Positions 25,567-34,873 are shown, numbered from the stretch's first letter. The stretch: DNA of 64,000 bases from Nocardiopsis sp. ATB16-24 (GCF_030271535.1 NZ_JASCXJ010000005.1:1-64000); one strand, 5' to 3'. Numbers and translations are program-made. The notes: generated by a model not told the origin, from the sequence alone.

Positions 25567-26313
25567 TCATTCGGGGGAGACCACCCGGATCAGCCCACCG
25601 TCGGTCTGGGCGGAGATCTTGTAGGGACTGTCGTCGTCGGTGTCCACCTCGGTGACGATCCGGCCCGTGTTCTGGGAGGAGTGCACGTCGTAGAACTCCT
25701 CGGGCAGCTCCAGGGTCGCCAGTCCGCTCTGTGTGTTCACGCGCGCCTCGTTGGGGGGCTCGACGAAGGACACGTCGATCGTCCCGCTACGGGTGCCGGC
25801 CTTGAAGTCGTTCGAACGCAACCCTCGACCGTGGATGTCGCCGTGCACGCTGTTGAGGATGAGCGGACCGGAGATCCTGCTCACCGACACCGATCCTTCG
25901 GTGGTGCTGATCGACAGGGGCCTGTCGAAGGCCTTGGCCTCGGTGTGGCCGTCGACGCTCTGCACCGTGAGAGAGACGGCCTGGGGAACGATCACCTTGT
26001 GACGGATGTGGCAGGACTCGGGCTGGTCGCACCGGAACGACAGGGACAGGATCTCCCCGTTGAGCTCCCAGGTGGCACCGGGGCGACCCAAGGCCGAACG
26101 GCCCGACACCCACCGCTCCACGCGGATCTCGTTCACGTTCGCCGGGCTGACCTCCAGATCACCGTGGTCCACGTCGATCGTGAGCAGGTCCGAGAGCGGG
26201 GTGAAGGAGCGCTGCTCCGACTCGGTGTGGTCCGTGGGGACGACGCACCCGCTCAGGAGCAGCAGCGCCGCCAGACAGGCCGGCAGGGCGCCGACCAAGG
26301 TCCTCGCGTTCAC
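25567..26313 (-). CDS. Secreted lipoprotein with DUF4097-like beta-helix repeats
   Basis: 248 residues from the GTG at 26313. Residues 1-22 are a signal peptide ending in the lipobox LLSG-C23. The rest is beta-rich, with repeated short strands such as LTIDVDHGDLEVS, LSISTTEGSVSVS, LILNSVHGDIHGRG and SGTIDVSF, the pattern of DUF4097/adhesin-like domains. It would be anchored on the outer face of the membrane. Function unknown. Earlier in-frame starts exist, but they would bury the signal peptide internally, so the GTG is preferred. Confidence 0.85.
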   Translation of the reverse strand: MNARTLVGALPACLAALLLLSGCVVPTDHTESEQRSFTPLSDLLTIDVDHGDLEVSPANVNEIRVERWVSGRSALGRPGATWELNGEILSLSFRCDQPESCHIRHKVIVPQAVSLTVQSVDGHTEAKAFDRPLSISTTEGSVSVSRISGPLILNSVHGDIHGRGLRSNDFKAGTRSGTIDVSFVEPPNEARVNTQSGLATLELPEEFYDVHSSQNTGRIVTEVDTDDDSPYKISAQTDGGLIRVVSPE

Positions 26314-26402
26314 GATGCCCCCATCCCTGGAAGACGGCGGAACCGGCCTGAAGGAACGGGGCCGGCAAGGTCGCAAGGCATCCGCTACCCACGTTAGCGA
26401 AA

Positions 26403-26412
26403 ACCGGCCGGT
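26403..26412. promoter_or_regulatory. Quasi-palindrome in the lipoprotein/ADH divergent gap
   Basis: ACCGGCCGGT inside the longer near-dyad GAAAACCGGCCGGTCTTTC, in the 221-bp gap between two divergent genes. A shared operator is plausible; unsupported otherwise. Confidence 0.3.
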
Positions 26413-26534
26413 CTTTCCCGATAGTGGCATATGTCCGTTTTCAGGGCGGCGGGCCGGGTAGTGGGCGGGGCAGTCCCGGAGGGCGGTCGCGCCCGAGGGG
26501 ACCGGCCACGACCGGAGTGACACCAGGGGGAAGC

Positions 26535-27719
26535 ATGAAGGCAGTGGTGTGGAACGGTACGAGGGACGTCAGCACCGTGGAGGTCCCCGATCCCCGGATC
26601 GAACAGCCCCGTGACGCGGTCATCCGGGTCACCAGTTCGGGGCTGTGCGGCTCCGACCTGCATCTGTACGAGGTGCTCGGACCCTTCATGACCCCGGGGG
26701 ACATCATGGGCCACGAGCCCATGGGCGTGGTCGAGGAGGTGGGGGACGGGGTGACCTCCCTCGTTCCCGGCCAGCGAGTCGTCGTCCCCTTCCAGATCTC
26801 CTGCGGCGAGTGCGCCATGTGCCGGAGTGGCTTGCAGACCCAGTGCGAGACCACCCAGGTACGGGAGGAGGGAACGGGCGCCGCCCTGTTCGGCTACAGC
26901 CGCCTCTACGGTGGGGTGCCCGGCGCGCAGGCGGAGTACCTGCGGGTTCCCTACGCCGACGGTACGGCGATCCCCGTGCCCTCCGAGGGACCCGACGACC
27001 GTTACCTGTACCTGTCGGACGTGTTGGCGACCGCCTGGCAGGCCGTGCGCTACGCCGACGTGCCCGAGGGCGGATCGGTCGCCGTCCTGGGTCTGGGACC
27101 GATCGGTGACATGTGCTGCCGGGTCGCCCGGCACCTGGGGGCGGAGAAGGTGTTCGGGGTGGACCCGGTGCCCGAGCGGCGTGGTCGTGCCTCTGCCAGG
27201 GGAGCGGAGGTGTTCGACTCCTCCCAGGGCACCGACGCGCTGGTCGAGGCGATCCGTGACCGCACCGACGGGCGCGGCCCGGACGCGGTCATCGACGCGG
27301 TCGGGATGGAGGCCTCCGGACACGTATCGGCCAAGGCCGCGCAGCGGATGGTCAACTTTCTGCCCAAGGGCGCCGCGGCCAAGATGATGGAGACCGCGGG
27401 GGTGGACCGGCTGGCCGCGCTGTACACCGCCATCGACCTGGTGCGGCGCGGCGGGACCGTGTCGCTGAGCGGTGTGTACGGAGGCATGGTCGACCCGATG
27501 CCGATGCTGAAGCTCTTCGACAAGCAGATCCAGCTGCGGATGGGGCAGGCCAACGTCCGCCGCTGGGTCCCCGAGATCATGCCGCTGTTGGACGAGGACG
27601 ACCGCCTGGGTGTGGAGGACTTCGCCACCCACCACGTGCCCTTGGACCTGGCACCGCAGGCCTACAAGAGGTTCCAGAAGAAGCAGGACGGGGTGTTCAA
27701 GGTGGTCTTCACCCCCTGA
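26535..27719 (+). CDS. Zinc-dependent alcohol dehydrogenase (glutathione-independent formaldehyde dehydrogenase-like)
   Basis: 394 residues of the MDR family. LCGSDLHLYEVLGPFMTPGDIMGHEPMG carries the catalytic zinc ligands (Cys, His-Glu). CGECAMCRSGLQTQCE holds the structural zinc cysteines (C-x2-C-x2-C-x7-C type, with the second Cys spacing adjusted). VAVLGLGPIGDMCCRVARHLG is the NAD(P) GxGxxG fold. Length and the long C-terminal insert resemble class III-like or formaldehyde dehydrogenases. ATG at 26535 is preceded by AGGGGGAAG. The substrate is inferred only at family level. Confidence 0.92.
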   Translation: MKAVVWNGTRDVSTVEVPDPRIEQPRDAVIRVTSSGLCGSDLHLYEVLGPFMTPGDIMGHEPMGVVEEVGDGVTSLVPGQRVVVPFQISCGECAMCRSGLQTQCETTQVREEGTGAALFGYSRLYGGVPGAQAEYLRVPYADGTAIPVPSEGPDDRYLYLSDVLATAWQAVRYADVPEGGSVAVLGLGPIGDMCCRVARHLGAEKVFGVDPVPERRGRASARGAEVFDSSQGTDALVEAIRDRTDGRGPDAVIDAVGMEASGHVSAKAAQRMVNFLPKGAAAKMMETAGVDRLAALYTAIDLVRRGGTVSLSGVYGGMVDPMPMLKLFDKQIQLRMGQANVRRWVPEIMPLLDEDDRLGVEDFATHHVPLDLAPQAYKRFQKKQDGVFKVVFTP

Positions 27720-27728
27720 CACGGACGA

Positions 27729-27756
27729 CCGTCCCCGGCGCGGTCGCCGGGGACGG
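27729..27756. terminator. Bidirectional hairpin between ADH and GH16 genes
   Basis: Perfect 12-bp stem CCGTCCCCGGCG / CGCCGGGGACGG with CGGT loop between convergent genes ending at 27719 and 27765. Confidence 0.85.
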
Positions 27757-27764
27757 ACCACCTC

Positions 27765-28625
27765 CTAGTTCTCGTAGACGCGGACGTAGTCGACGACCAT
27801 CTCCTGGGGGAAGCGCGTGGATCCGTCGGGGTGGCCGGGCCACTCGCCTCCCACCGCGACGTTGAGGATCATGAAGAAGGACTGGTCGTAGACCCAGGGG
27901 TTGCCGCCCACGTCGGCGGCGGTGAGGGTGTTGAAGGCAACGCCGTCCACCGACCAGGTGAGGGAGCCGGGCGACCAGTCGACCGCGTAGACGTGGAAGT
28001 CGTCGGTGAAGGCCCCACCCGTCGGGTGGTCGTAGGAGGCGCCGATGCCGCCGCCTCCGGAGTAACCGGGACCGTGGACGGTGCCGTGCACGGTGCCCGG
28101 CTCGTGGCCGACGTTCTCCATGACGTCGATCTCGCCGGATTCGGGCCAGGGCGTCCGGGGGAAGTCCGCGCCCAGCATCCAGAACGCGGGCCACACGCCT
28201 TGTCCGGTCGGGATCTTGATCCGTGCCTCGATGCGGCCGAAGGCGTGCTCGACCTTGTTCTGGGTGGTGATGCGTGCCGAGGTGTAGGAACCGTCGGCCT
28301 CCTGACGGGCCGTGATGACGAGGTTGCCCCGACCGTCCAGGGCCGAGTTGGTCCTGCTGTCGGTGTAGTTCTGTAGTTCGTTGTTGCCCCACCCGTGGTC
28401 GCCGGTCTCGTGGTTCCAGTGGGCGGGGTCGGGGGCCTGGCCCGCGGCGCCGTCGAACTCGTCGGACCAGACGAGGTCTCCGGGCGCGGCGCTCAGGTCG
28501 GCGTTGGCCTCGTTCACGGCTCCTCCGCTCCACTGTGGCGCGGTCAGGACCGCGGCCAGGGTGGCGGAAGCGATGACCGACGTGGCGATGACGGTACCGC
28601 GACGGGTGTTCTTCCTGCTGGTCAT
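27765..28625 (-). CDS. Secreted glycoside hydrolase family 16 (endo-1,3-beta-glucanase-like)
   Basis: 286 residues. Residues 1-42 are a signal peptide with a twin-arginine-like RR before a hydrophobic stretch. The mature enzyme starts near DLVWSDEFDG. The catalytic loop is E165-I-D167-V-M-E170, the ExDxxE motif of GH16 laminarinases, with E165 as nucleophile and E170 as acid/base by family precedent. WGNNELQNYT and GGEWPG are further family landmarks. No carbohydrate-binding module is attached. The ATG has GGAG at a good distance. Likely digests fungal or plant beta-1,3-glucan outside the cell. Confidence 0.96.
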   Translation of the reverse strand: MTSRKNTRRGTVIATSVIASATLAAVLTAPQWSGGAVNEANADLSAAPGDLVWSDEFDGAAGQAPDPAHWNHETGDHGWGNNELQNYTDSRTNSALDGRGNLVITARQEADGSYTSARITTQNKVEHAFGRIEARIKIPTGQGVWPAFWMLGADFPRTPWPESGEIDVMENVGHEPGTVHGTVHGPGYSGGGGIGASYDHPTGGAFTDDFHVYAVDWSPGSLTWSVDGVAFNTLTAADVGGNPWVYDQSFFMILNVAVGGEWPGHPDGSTRFPQEMVVDYVRVYEN

Positions 28626-28869
28626 GGACTGCTCCGGAAGTCGGGGGTAGGGGTGTCCGGCGCCGTGACGTGTGCGGATCAGCGGGTTCCGCACGGGCCA
28701 CGGCTGGACGGTTCGGGCGGGCGGGGCCCACCCGCTGACTGAACAAGCGTTAAGTTACTGTACGTACCCGGACGTGTGCGGACAAGGGGTGGAGGGGGAA
28801 ATTCGGGATCGCTCCCACGAGATCGGGGCGGCGCGGAGGAGCGCGAGGTCCAGCAGGCGGGACGGGATC

Positions 28870-28896
28870 GGGCCCCGCGGTGGTTCCGCGAGGCCC
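28870..28896. terminator. Hairpin after the siderophore-binding protein gene
   Basis: GGGCCCCGCGG and CCGCGAGGCCC pair over 11 bp with one mismatch and a 5-nt loop, about 24 bp beyond the leftward stop at 28920. Confidence 0.55.
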
Positions 28897-28919
28897 GGGA
28901 GAAGGCGACCGGAGGGGCG

Positions 28920-29918
28920 TCAGTCCTTCAGCGTCTCCTGGATCAGGGGAACGAGCTCGTCAAGGGCGTGGGAGATGCCCAGTGCCGAACCACTGGAGAA
29001 GGCGTTGGCCAGTTCCAGGTCGTCCACGATGATCAGGCGGCCGTCCTCGGCCGAGGGGATGCCCTGGAGCACCGGGTCCCCGTGCAGGAACTCCGCGGTG
29101 TCACCGAGGGGGAACATGACCGTCAGGTCCGCGTCCATGACCTCCAGCCGCTCCGGGCTCAGGTCGGTGTAGAAGGTGCCGTCGGCCATCTTTCGAACCT
29201 CGGCCTTGTACTCGAAGCCCAGCTCCCCGAGCAGGTCCACCCGGGCGTCGCCGGGCACGTAGGCGCCGTACTGGCCGTCGAAGTAGGCGCCCACGGTCAT
29301 GGTCGTCCCGGCGAACTCGGGATTGTCCTCGCGAATCCGGGCGAAACGCTCCTCCAGCTCATCGATGATCTCCTCGCCGCGCTCCTCCTCGCCGAACACC
29401 TGGGCGACCTGGCGGGTCTGCTCCTGCCACGTGGTGCCGTAGGTGACGTCCACGCCGGGAGGCGGGCCCACCACGGGGGCCAGCGGAGCGAGCATGTCGT
29501 GGCGGTCCCGGCTGTTGTCGGAGCGGGTGTCGAGGATGACGTCGGGGTCCAGGGAGGCGATCGCCTCCAGGTTGGGCTCCATGGTGCCGACCTGCGTCGG
29601 CTCCTCGTCGAACAGGTCGGAGGCCCACGGGCCCACTCCCGTGCCGCCGTAACCCTGCCAGTCGGACACACCGACCGGCTGTACACCCAGAGCGAGAGCG
29701 GTCTCGGCGTCGGACCAACCCAGAGCGATGACCTCGGTCGGCCTGTCGGGGATCTCCACGTCACCGAACAACGTCTGGACGGTGACCGGGAAGCCCTCGG
29801 CGCTCTCCTGGTCGGCGGTCCCCGGTTCGGAACCGGCGGGTCCACCGCAGGCGGTGAGCAGCAGCAGGGACGCCGCGGCGGCGATCGAGCCGCCGGGGAT
29901 CAGCGAACCGGAATTCAT
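28920..29918 (-). CDS. Iron-siderophore ABC transporter substrate-binding lipoprotein
   Basis: 332 residues. Signal peptide with lipobox LTA-C24. Mature part follows the FepB/FecB (PF01497) pattern: VTVQTLFGDVEIPDRPTEVIALGWSDAETALALG, then EPNLEAIASLDPDVILDTRSDN in the first lobe and LSPERLEVMDADLTVMFP in the second. It would capture a ferric siderophore on the cell surface. A DtxR/IdeR-like box lies 28 bp before the ATG, pointing to induction by low iron. It diverges from an ABC pair with its own box. Confidence 0.94.
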   Translation of the reverse strand: MNSGSLIPGGSIAAAASLLLLTACGGPAGSEPGTADQESAEGFPVTVQTLFGDVEIPDRPTEVIALGWSDAETALALGVQPVGVSDWQGYGGTGVGPWASDLFDEEPTQVGTMEPNLEAIASLDPDVILDTRSDNSRDRHDMLAPLAPVVGPPPGVDVTYGTTWQEQTRQVAQVFGEEERGEEIIDELEERFARIREDNPEFAGTTMTVGAYFDGQYGAYVPGDARVDLLGELGFEYKAEVRKMADGTFYTDLSPERLEVMDADLTVMFPLGDTAEFLHGDPVLQGIPSAEDGRLIIVDDLELANAFSSGSALGISHALDELVPLIQETLKD

Positions 29919-29945
29919 GGAGCCTCATTCGATCGGGAGAACTGA

Positions 29946-29966
29946 GCTTAGCCTTGCCTAAGCAAG
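29946..29966. promoter_or_regulatory. DtxR/IdeR-like iron box
   Basis: GCTTAG (29946-29951) and CTAAGC (29958-29963) form a perfect dyad. Bases 29948-29966 match the 19-bp DtxR/IdeR consensus at about 13 positions. Located just upstream of the binding-protein gene. Confidence 0.7.
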
Positions 29967-30309
29967 GGACATGGTGGAGGAGTCGTCCCCTCCACGCAAG
30001 CCCGGCTCTGGCCAGGGGAGAGGCGTCCAGGGGAATGCCGAAAGGTCAAGGGGCGGGCGTTGCGGGGCTTTTTGGGTCCATGTCCGCATCTTCCGTGTCA
30101 GAAGTCACATCTTCCCGTGCGTTCTCCCGACAGCCGGCGGACCCGTCCTGGTCGGCGGGAGACACCGCGCCGCACCACTGCGCGCACCCGCACCCTGCGG
30201 CCGGCCCCCGGATCCGGAGCCCCGAACGGAGTCCGATGCTCGGTGGCCGGAACGGGGCGCTCGCCGGCTTTCGGACCGGCCTTTCCCCGACCAAGGTGTG
30301 CCCATCGGA

Positions 30310-30328
30310 GCAGGAAAGGCTAACCTAA
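30310..30328. promoter_or_regulatory. DtxR/IdeR-like iron box
   Basis: Bases 30310-30328 match the consensus TTAGGTTAGGCTAACCTAA at 15 of 19 positions, with the right half (GGCTAACCTAA) perfect. It lies 46 bp before a leader reading frame and 99 bp before the ABC gene. Confidence 0.8.
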
Positions 30329-30374
30329 CCGGTGCCCTGTCCTGGCTCAGGGCACGACAGGGAGAGGAGACCGG

Positions 30375-30431
30375 GTGAGTACACGTCCACACGGGGCCGG
30401 GCGCCCCCCAGCGAGAGGACGCGCCGAGTGA
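30375..30431 (+). CDS. Possible 18-residue leader peptide translationally coupled to the ABC gene
   Basis: GTG at 30375 is preceded by the strong site GGGAGAGGAG with a 5-bp spacer. It reads MSTRPHGAGRPPARGRAE and stops at TGA 30429-30431, overlapping the GTG of the ABC gene by 4 bp. The ABC gene's own upstream site is weaker. This layout would let ribosomes pass directly from leader to transporter. Short coding potential cannot be proven by sequence alone. Confidence 0.5.
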   Translation: MSTRPHGAGRPPARGRAE

Positions 30432-32182
30432 GCACCCTCGCCGTGAGCGCTCCCCCCACCGAGCGGCCCCGACCGCTCTCCGACACCCCCACCACCGTGC
30501 GTGACCTGCGAGGGCGCACCTTGCGCCGCAACCGCGCGCACGTGGCCGCCGGTGTCGCGCTGCTCTCCCTGCACCAGGTCGCCGAGGCCCTCGTCCCGGT
30601 GGCCATCGGCCTGACCATCGACTGGGCCGTCGTCCCCGGCGACGCCCGGGCCTTGACCGTGTGCGTCGTGGGCATGGGGTTGCTCTTCACCGTCCTGGCC
30701 CTGGCTTACCGCACCGGTGCCCGCTTCACCCTGCGGGCCATGGAGAACGAGGCTCACCTCCTGCGGGTGGAGGCCACCCGACGCGCCCTGGACCCACGAG
30801 GGGAGCGCAGCGGTCTGCGTGTGGGCGAGGTATTGACGGTGGCCACCTCCGACGCCGAACAGGCGGCGCAGTACGTACGCGCATGGTCCGTGGCGATCGC
30901 GGTGGTGACCGCCATCGTCGTCACCACCGTCGCCCTCCTGGCCGTCGACGTGCCCCTCGGCGTCGGCGTGCTCGTCGGCGTCCCCCTGCTCATGTTCCTG
31001 CTGCGCTTCCCCGCGGCCCGCATCACCCGACGCAGCGAGGCCAAACAGGCCACGGCGGCCAGGGCCACGGCCCTGGCGAGCGACCTGGTGGGCGGCCTGC
31101 GCGTCCTGATGGGCATCGGGGCGCGGGCCGACGCCGCCGACCGTTACCGCCTGGCCAGCGCCGACGCCCTGGACGCGTCGGTCGGCGCGGCAGCCAGCAA
31201 CGGCCTCTACCGGGGTCTGGTCACCGCGGCCAGTGCCGTCTTCCTCGCCGGCGTGGCGGGCGTGGCCGGATGGATGGCGCTCAACGGCCGCCTCACCGTG
31301 GGCGAACTCGTCATCGTCATCGGACTGGCCCAGTTCCTCGCCGAACCGGTCCAGGGCCTGGGCATGGTCGGTCAGATGTTCGCCACCGCGAAGGCCTCGG
31401 CCCAGCGGCTGGTGCGACTGCTCAACGCACCCGACGCCCTCACCCCGGGCGAACGCTCCTGCGAGGGCGAACCGGTCCTCACCCTGTCCGAGGTGGGTTA
31501 CCGCACCCTGCGCGAGGTGGACCTCGAACTCAGGCCCGGAGAGCTCGTGGGAGTCCTGACCACCGACCCGCGCGACGCCGAGGCCCTGCTGGAGCTGCTC
31601 TCCGGCCGCGCCGAACCCGGACGGATGAGCGGCACCCTCACCCTGGGCGGAGTGCCCATGCACGAGCTCGACCTGGAGGCCCTGCGCGGCACCGTCCTGG
31701 TGGAGGACCACGGTTCGGCGTTGTTCGAGGGGACTTTGCGCTCCAACCTGGTCACCGGCGCGGAGGCGGACGATGAGCGGCTCATGGAGGCGCTCCGGTC
31801 CGCCGCCGCACAGGACCTGGTGAGCGGTCACCACGACGGGCTGGACCGGCCCGTCGCCGACCGCGCCGCCAACCTCTCGGGAGGCCAGCGCCAACGCCTG
31901 GCTCTGGCCCGCGCCCTGCTGGCCGACCCGCCCGTGCTGGTGCTGCACGACCCCACGACGGCCGTGGACGCGGTGACCGAGGAGGCCATCGCCCAAGGTG
32001 TGCGCGCGGCCCGTACCGGCCGTGACCCGGCGCGGGCCACCCTGGTCATCGCCGGCAGCCCGGCGCTGCTGGCCCGAGCCGACCGGGTGGTGGTCATCGT
32101 CGAGGGACGGGTCCACCGCACGGGCACGCACACGACGCTGACCGAACAGGACCGGCACTACCGGGAGGTGGTTCTGCGGTGA
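30428..32182 (+). CDS. ABC transporter, exporter-fold half with degenerate ATP site (first half of a heterodimer)
   Basis: 584 residues: six membrane helices (30-330) then an ATPase domain. The Walker A position near residue 375 reads LTTDPRDAEALLELL, with no GxxGxGKT. Walker B ends LHDPTTAVD with Pro in place of the catalytic Glu, and the switch His is missing (VIAGSP). Its signature LSGGQRQRLALARAL is intact. The next gene has the reverse pattern, so the two should form one working and one dead ATP site. With a siderophore-binding protein and a SIP reductase beside it, uptake of ferric siderophore in the manner of mycobacterial IrtAB is the best guess; export cannot be excluded. Confidence 0.88.
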   Translation: MSTLAVSAPPTERPRPLSDTPTTVRDLRGRTLRRNRAHVAAGVALLSLHQVAEALVPVAIGLTIDWAVVPGDARALTVCVVGMGLLFTVLALAYRTGARFTLRAMENEAHLLRVEATRRALDPRGERSGLRVGEVLTVATSDAEQAAQYVRAWSVAIAVVTAIVVTTVALLAVDVPLGVGVLVGVPLLMFLLRFPAARITRRSEAKQATAARATALASDLVGGLRVLMGIGARADAADRYRLASADALDASVGAAASNGLYRGLVTAASAVFLAGVAGVAGWMALNGRLTVGELVIVIGLAQFLAEPVQGLGMVGQMFATAKASAQRLVRLLNAPDALTPGERSCEGEPVLTLSEVGYRTLREVDLELRPGELVGVLTTDPRDAEALLELLSGRAEPGRMSGTLTLGGVPMHELDLEALRGTVLVEDHGSALFEGTLRSNLVTGAEADDERLMEALRSAAAQDLVSGHHDGLDRPVADRAANLSGGQRQRLALARALLADPPVLVLHDPTTAVDAVTEEAIAQGVRAARTGRDPARATLVIAGSPALLARADRVVVIVEGRVHRTGTHTTLTEQDRHYREVVLR

Positions 32183-34002
32183 CTTCCCCACACCGAACAG
32201 AGGAGGCCGAGGCGCCCGCGCGGGCGCACGGCGAACTGCTCCCCACCGCCTCGGCGCGCCGCACCTGGGCCGTGCTCGGCGAAGGGGTGCGCCGCACCGG
32301 ATGGAACACCCCGCTGGCCCTTGCCATCGTGCTCGCGGGCAGCGCCGCCGGACTGGTCGCCCCGTGGGTGTTGGGCCGGATGGTCGACGACATCTCACAG
32401 GGCAAAGGCCTGGACGCGGTCCTGTCCTCCGCCCTGCTCATCGCCGCTTCGGGAGTGATCGGCGGCCTGCTGGTGGGCCTGGGCGGCTGGTCGGTCAGCA
32501 GGGTCGGCGAGACCATTCTGGCCGGCCTGCGCGAACGCGTCATGGACCGTGTGCTGCGCATGCCCGCCGAACGCCTGGAACGGGTCCGTATCGGCGACCT
32601 GCTCTCCCGCGTGGGAGACGACGTCGCGGTGGTCACCACGAGCATCGCCCGCAACGGCCCCGACGTGGTCGTCGCCATGGCCACCGTGCTGCTCACCGCC
32701 GCGGGCATGACCGCCCTGGACTGGCGCCTGGGCCTGGCCGGGATGGCGGCCCTGCCGGTCTACGTGCTGGCGGTGCGCTGGTACCTGCCGCGCTCGGGCC
32801 CCTACTACGCACGCGAGCGGGTGGCCATGGGCGAGCGCTCGCACGCGATGATGGGCGCCCTGCGCGGACGCGACACCGTGCGCGCCTACCGGCTGGAGGA
32901 CGAACACGAAAAGCGCGTCTCGGAACGCTCCCGCGCCGCCATGGACATCACGATCACGGTGTTCCGCCTGTTCACCCGGTTCGGCGCGCGCCTGAACGGC
33001 GCCGAGTGCGTGGGACTGACCGCCGTGCTGGTGGTCGGTTTCTGGTTGGTACGCGGTGACCTGGCGACCGTCGGCATGGTCACCGCCGCGGCCTTGTACT
33101 TCCACCGTCTCTTCGGACCGATGATGTTCCTGGTCGTGAACTTCAACGAGGTCCAGTCGGCGGGAGCCAGCCTGGCCCGTCTGGCGGGGGTGATCGACCT
33201 GCCGACGGAACGGGAACCGGGAGCCGTGGAGGGCCCCGCGGGACCCTCGGTGCGGGTGGAGTCGGTCAGCCACTCCTACGGCGCGGGCGCTCCGCCGGCC
33301 CTGGACGGGGTCTCGCTGAGCATCGCCCCGGGCGAGCGCGTGGCCCTGGTCGGTGCCAGCGGAGCGGGCAAGACCACACTGGCCTCCTTGATCAGCGGGC
33401 TGCGCACGCCGACCTCGGGGACCGTTCGCCTGGGCGGGATCCCCCTCGACGAACTGGGGGAGCGGCGGGTGCGCGAACACGTCTTCCTCATCAGCCAGGA
33501 GACCCACGTCTTCGCCGGAACGCTGGTGGAGGACCTGCGCCTGGCACGGGCCGCAGCCACGGAGGAAGAGGTCGAAGCGGCCCTGGAGGCCGTCGACGCA
33601 CTGGAATGGGTGCGAGCCCTGCCCGAGGGGCTGGACACGGTGGTCGGCGAGGGAGGGCACGCCCTGACGGCCGAACAGGCCCAACACCTGGCCTTGGCCC
33701 GCCTGGTGCTGGCCGACCCCGACGTGGCCGTCCTGGACGAGGCCACCGCCGAGGCGGGCAGCTCGGGTGCCCGGAGGCTGGAGAAGGCCGCCGCCGCGGC
33801 CACCGCCGGGCGCACGACCCTGGTGGTGGCGCATCGGCTCACCCAGGCCCAGACCGCCGACCGGGTGGTGGTCATGGAAGGGGGCCGGATCGTCGAGCAG
33901 GGTGCACACGCCGACCTGGTCGGTGCCGGGGGACGCTACGCCGACCTGTGGCGCAACTGGCGGGGCAGCCCCGACGAGGAGGGAGAACTCCTGGCCCGCT
34001 GA
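32179..34002 (+). CDS. ABC transporter, exporter-fold half with intact Walker motifs (second half of the heterodimer)
   Basis: 607 residues; GTG overlaps the previous stop by 4 bp. Six membrane helices (45-330), then ATPase: Walker A GASGAGKTT near residue 392, Walker B VAVLDEATAE near 517 and switch VVAHRL near 550 are normal, but the signature reads LTAEQAQHLA instead of LSGGQ. Combined with the upstream partner, one composite site is complete (these Walker motifs with the partner's LSGGQ) and the other is degenerate, which is the classical asymmetric heterodimer. Context suggests siderophore transport under DtxR control. Confidence 0.9.
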   Translation: MTSPHRTEEAEAPARAHGELLPTASARRTWAVLGEGVRRTGWNTPLALAIVLAGSAAGLVAPWVLGRMVDDISQGKGLDAVLSSALLIAASGVIGGLLVGLGGWSVSRVGETILAGLRERVMDRVLRMPAERLERVRIGDLLSRVGDDVAVVTTSIARNGPDVVVAMATVLLTAAGMTALDWRLGLAGMAALPVYVLAVRWYLPRSGPYYARERVAMGERSHAMMGALRGRDTVRAYRLEDEHEKRVSERSRAAMDITITVFRLFTRFGARLNGAECVGLTAVLVVGFWLVRGDLATVGMVTAAALYFHRLFGPMMFLVVNFNEVQSAGASLARLAGVIDLPTEREPGAVEGPAGPSVRVESVSHSYGAGAPPALDGVSLSIAPGERVALVGASGAGKTTLASLISGLRTPTSGTVRLGGIPLDELGERRVREHVFLISQETHVFAGTLVEDLRLARAAATEEEVEAALEAVDALEWVRALPEGLDTVVGEGGHALTAEQAQHLALARLVLADPDVAVLDEATAEAGSSGARRLEKAAAAATAGRTTLVVAHRLTQAQTADRVVVMEGGRIVEQGAHADLVGAGGRYADLWRNWRGSPDEEGELLAR

Positions 34003-34004
34003 CC

Positions 34005-34044
34005 GGGCGCGGCCGTCCCCGAGAGGAACGGGACGGCCGCGCCC
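34005..34044. terminator. Bidirectional hairpin between ABC and SIP genes
   Basis: Perfect 15-bp stem (34005-34019 with 34030-34044), 10-nt loop, 3 bp after the ABC stop and before the convergent SIP stop. Confidence 0.88.
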
Positions 34045-34075
34045 CGCCGGTCCTCGAAGGTGGGGGCGGGCGTGT

Positions 34076-34873
34076 TCAGTCCATGGCGGCCTTGCCGTGG
34101 CGCCAGTAGCCGACGAAGGTGATGTCGTCCTTGGGCACGCCGTGTTCACGTACGAGAACCCGACGCAGGCCGGTGGGAAGGGCGTTCTCCCCCGCGACGA
34201 AACAGTAGGGGCGTCCCTGGGGGAGAGGTGCCGCGCTCACGGTCTCCAGGGCCAGCCGTCCGGGGACGGTGTGGGGGTCGGCGCGGGGCAGCCAGTGCAC
34301 CCGGACACCGGACGGGGCGATGACCGGGCGGACGTCGTCGACGGAGGGCACCTCCAGGTAGGCGTGCCCGCGCAGGTTCTCGGGGGCCTGTTCCAGGATG
34401 GACAGCAGCGCGGGCACGGCGCTCTCGTCGCCCACCAGCAGATGCCGGTCCACGCCCTCGGGAGGCTGGTAGTACACGCCGTCGGCGAGCACCCCCACCT
34501 CGTCGCCGGGGCAGGCGGCGCTCGCCCAGGCCGAGGCCGGGCCGGCGTCGCCGTGGTCCACGAACTCCAGGTCCATCTCCAACGCCTCGGGGTCGAAACG
34601 GCGGACCGAGTAGTTGCGAACGTGCGGCTGACGACTCGGCGGCATCGCGTACAACTGCTCCACCCACCGCCTGTCCGCGGCCTCGGGCATGTACAACCGG
34701 TCCTGTCCTCTGCGGGGCAGGAAGAGGCGCACGAACTGGTCGCGGCCGAGGAACTCGAAGTCGGTCAGTTCGGCTCCGCCCAGGGTCACCAGGACGAAGT
34801 GCTTGGTCAGGCGCTCGGTCCGCAGCACCCGGGTGCGGATCATGGCGCGGTGGCCGGGCTGTTCGACGCGCAA
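34076..34873 (-). CDS. Siderophore-interacting protein (NADPH/FAD-dependent ferric-siderophore reductase)
   Basis: 265 residues. R86-N-Y88-S89 is the FAD-binding RxYS motif. VGDESAVPALLSILEQ starts the NAD(P)H domain and YCFVAGENALPTGLRRVLV ends it, both typical of the SIP/ViuB family. It would release iron from imported siderophore by reduction in the cytosol. A TTG at 34873 follows GGAGGAAGGG and is the likely start; ATG at 34843 would be shorter. A DtxR-like box lies about 40 bp upstream. It is convergent with the ABC pair and forms one functional unit with it. Confidence 0.94.
   Translation of the reverse strand: MRVEQPGHRAMIRTRVLRTERLTKHFVLVTLGGAELTDFEFLGRDQFVRLFLPRRGQDRLYMPEAADRRWVEQLYAMPPSRQPHVRNYSVRRFDPEALEMDLEFVDHGDAGPASAWASAACPGDEVGVLADGVYYQPPEGVDRHLLVGDESAVPALLSILEQAPENLRGHAYLEVPSVDDVRPVIAPSGVRVHWLPRADPHTVPGRLALETVSAAPLPQGRPYCFVAGENALPTGLRRVLVREHGVPKDDITFVGYWRHGKAAMD

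Noticed and set aside
30347-32398. 683-codon minus-strand frame over the ABC gene
   Set aside because: No motif or ribosome-binding site, and the plus-strand gene has clear transporter motifs and an iron box.
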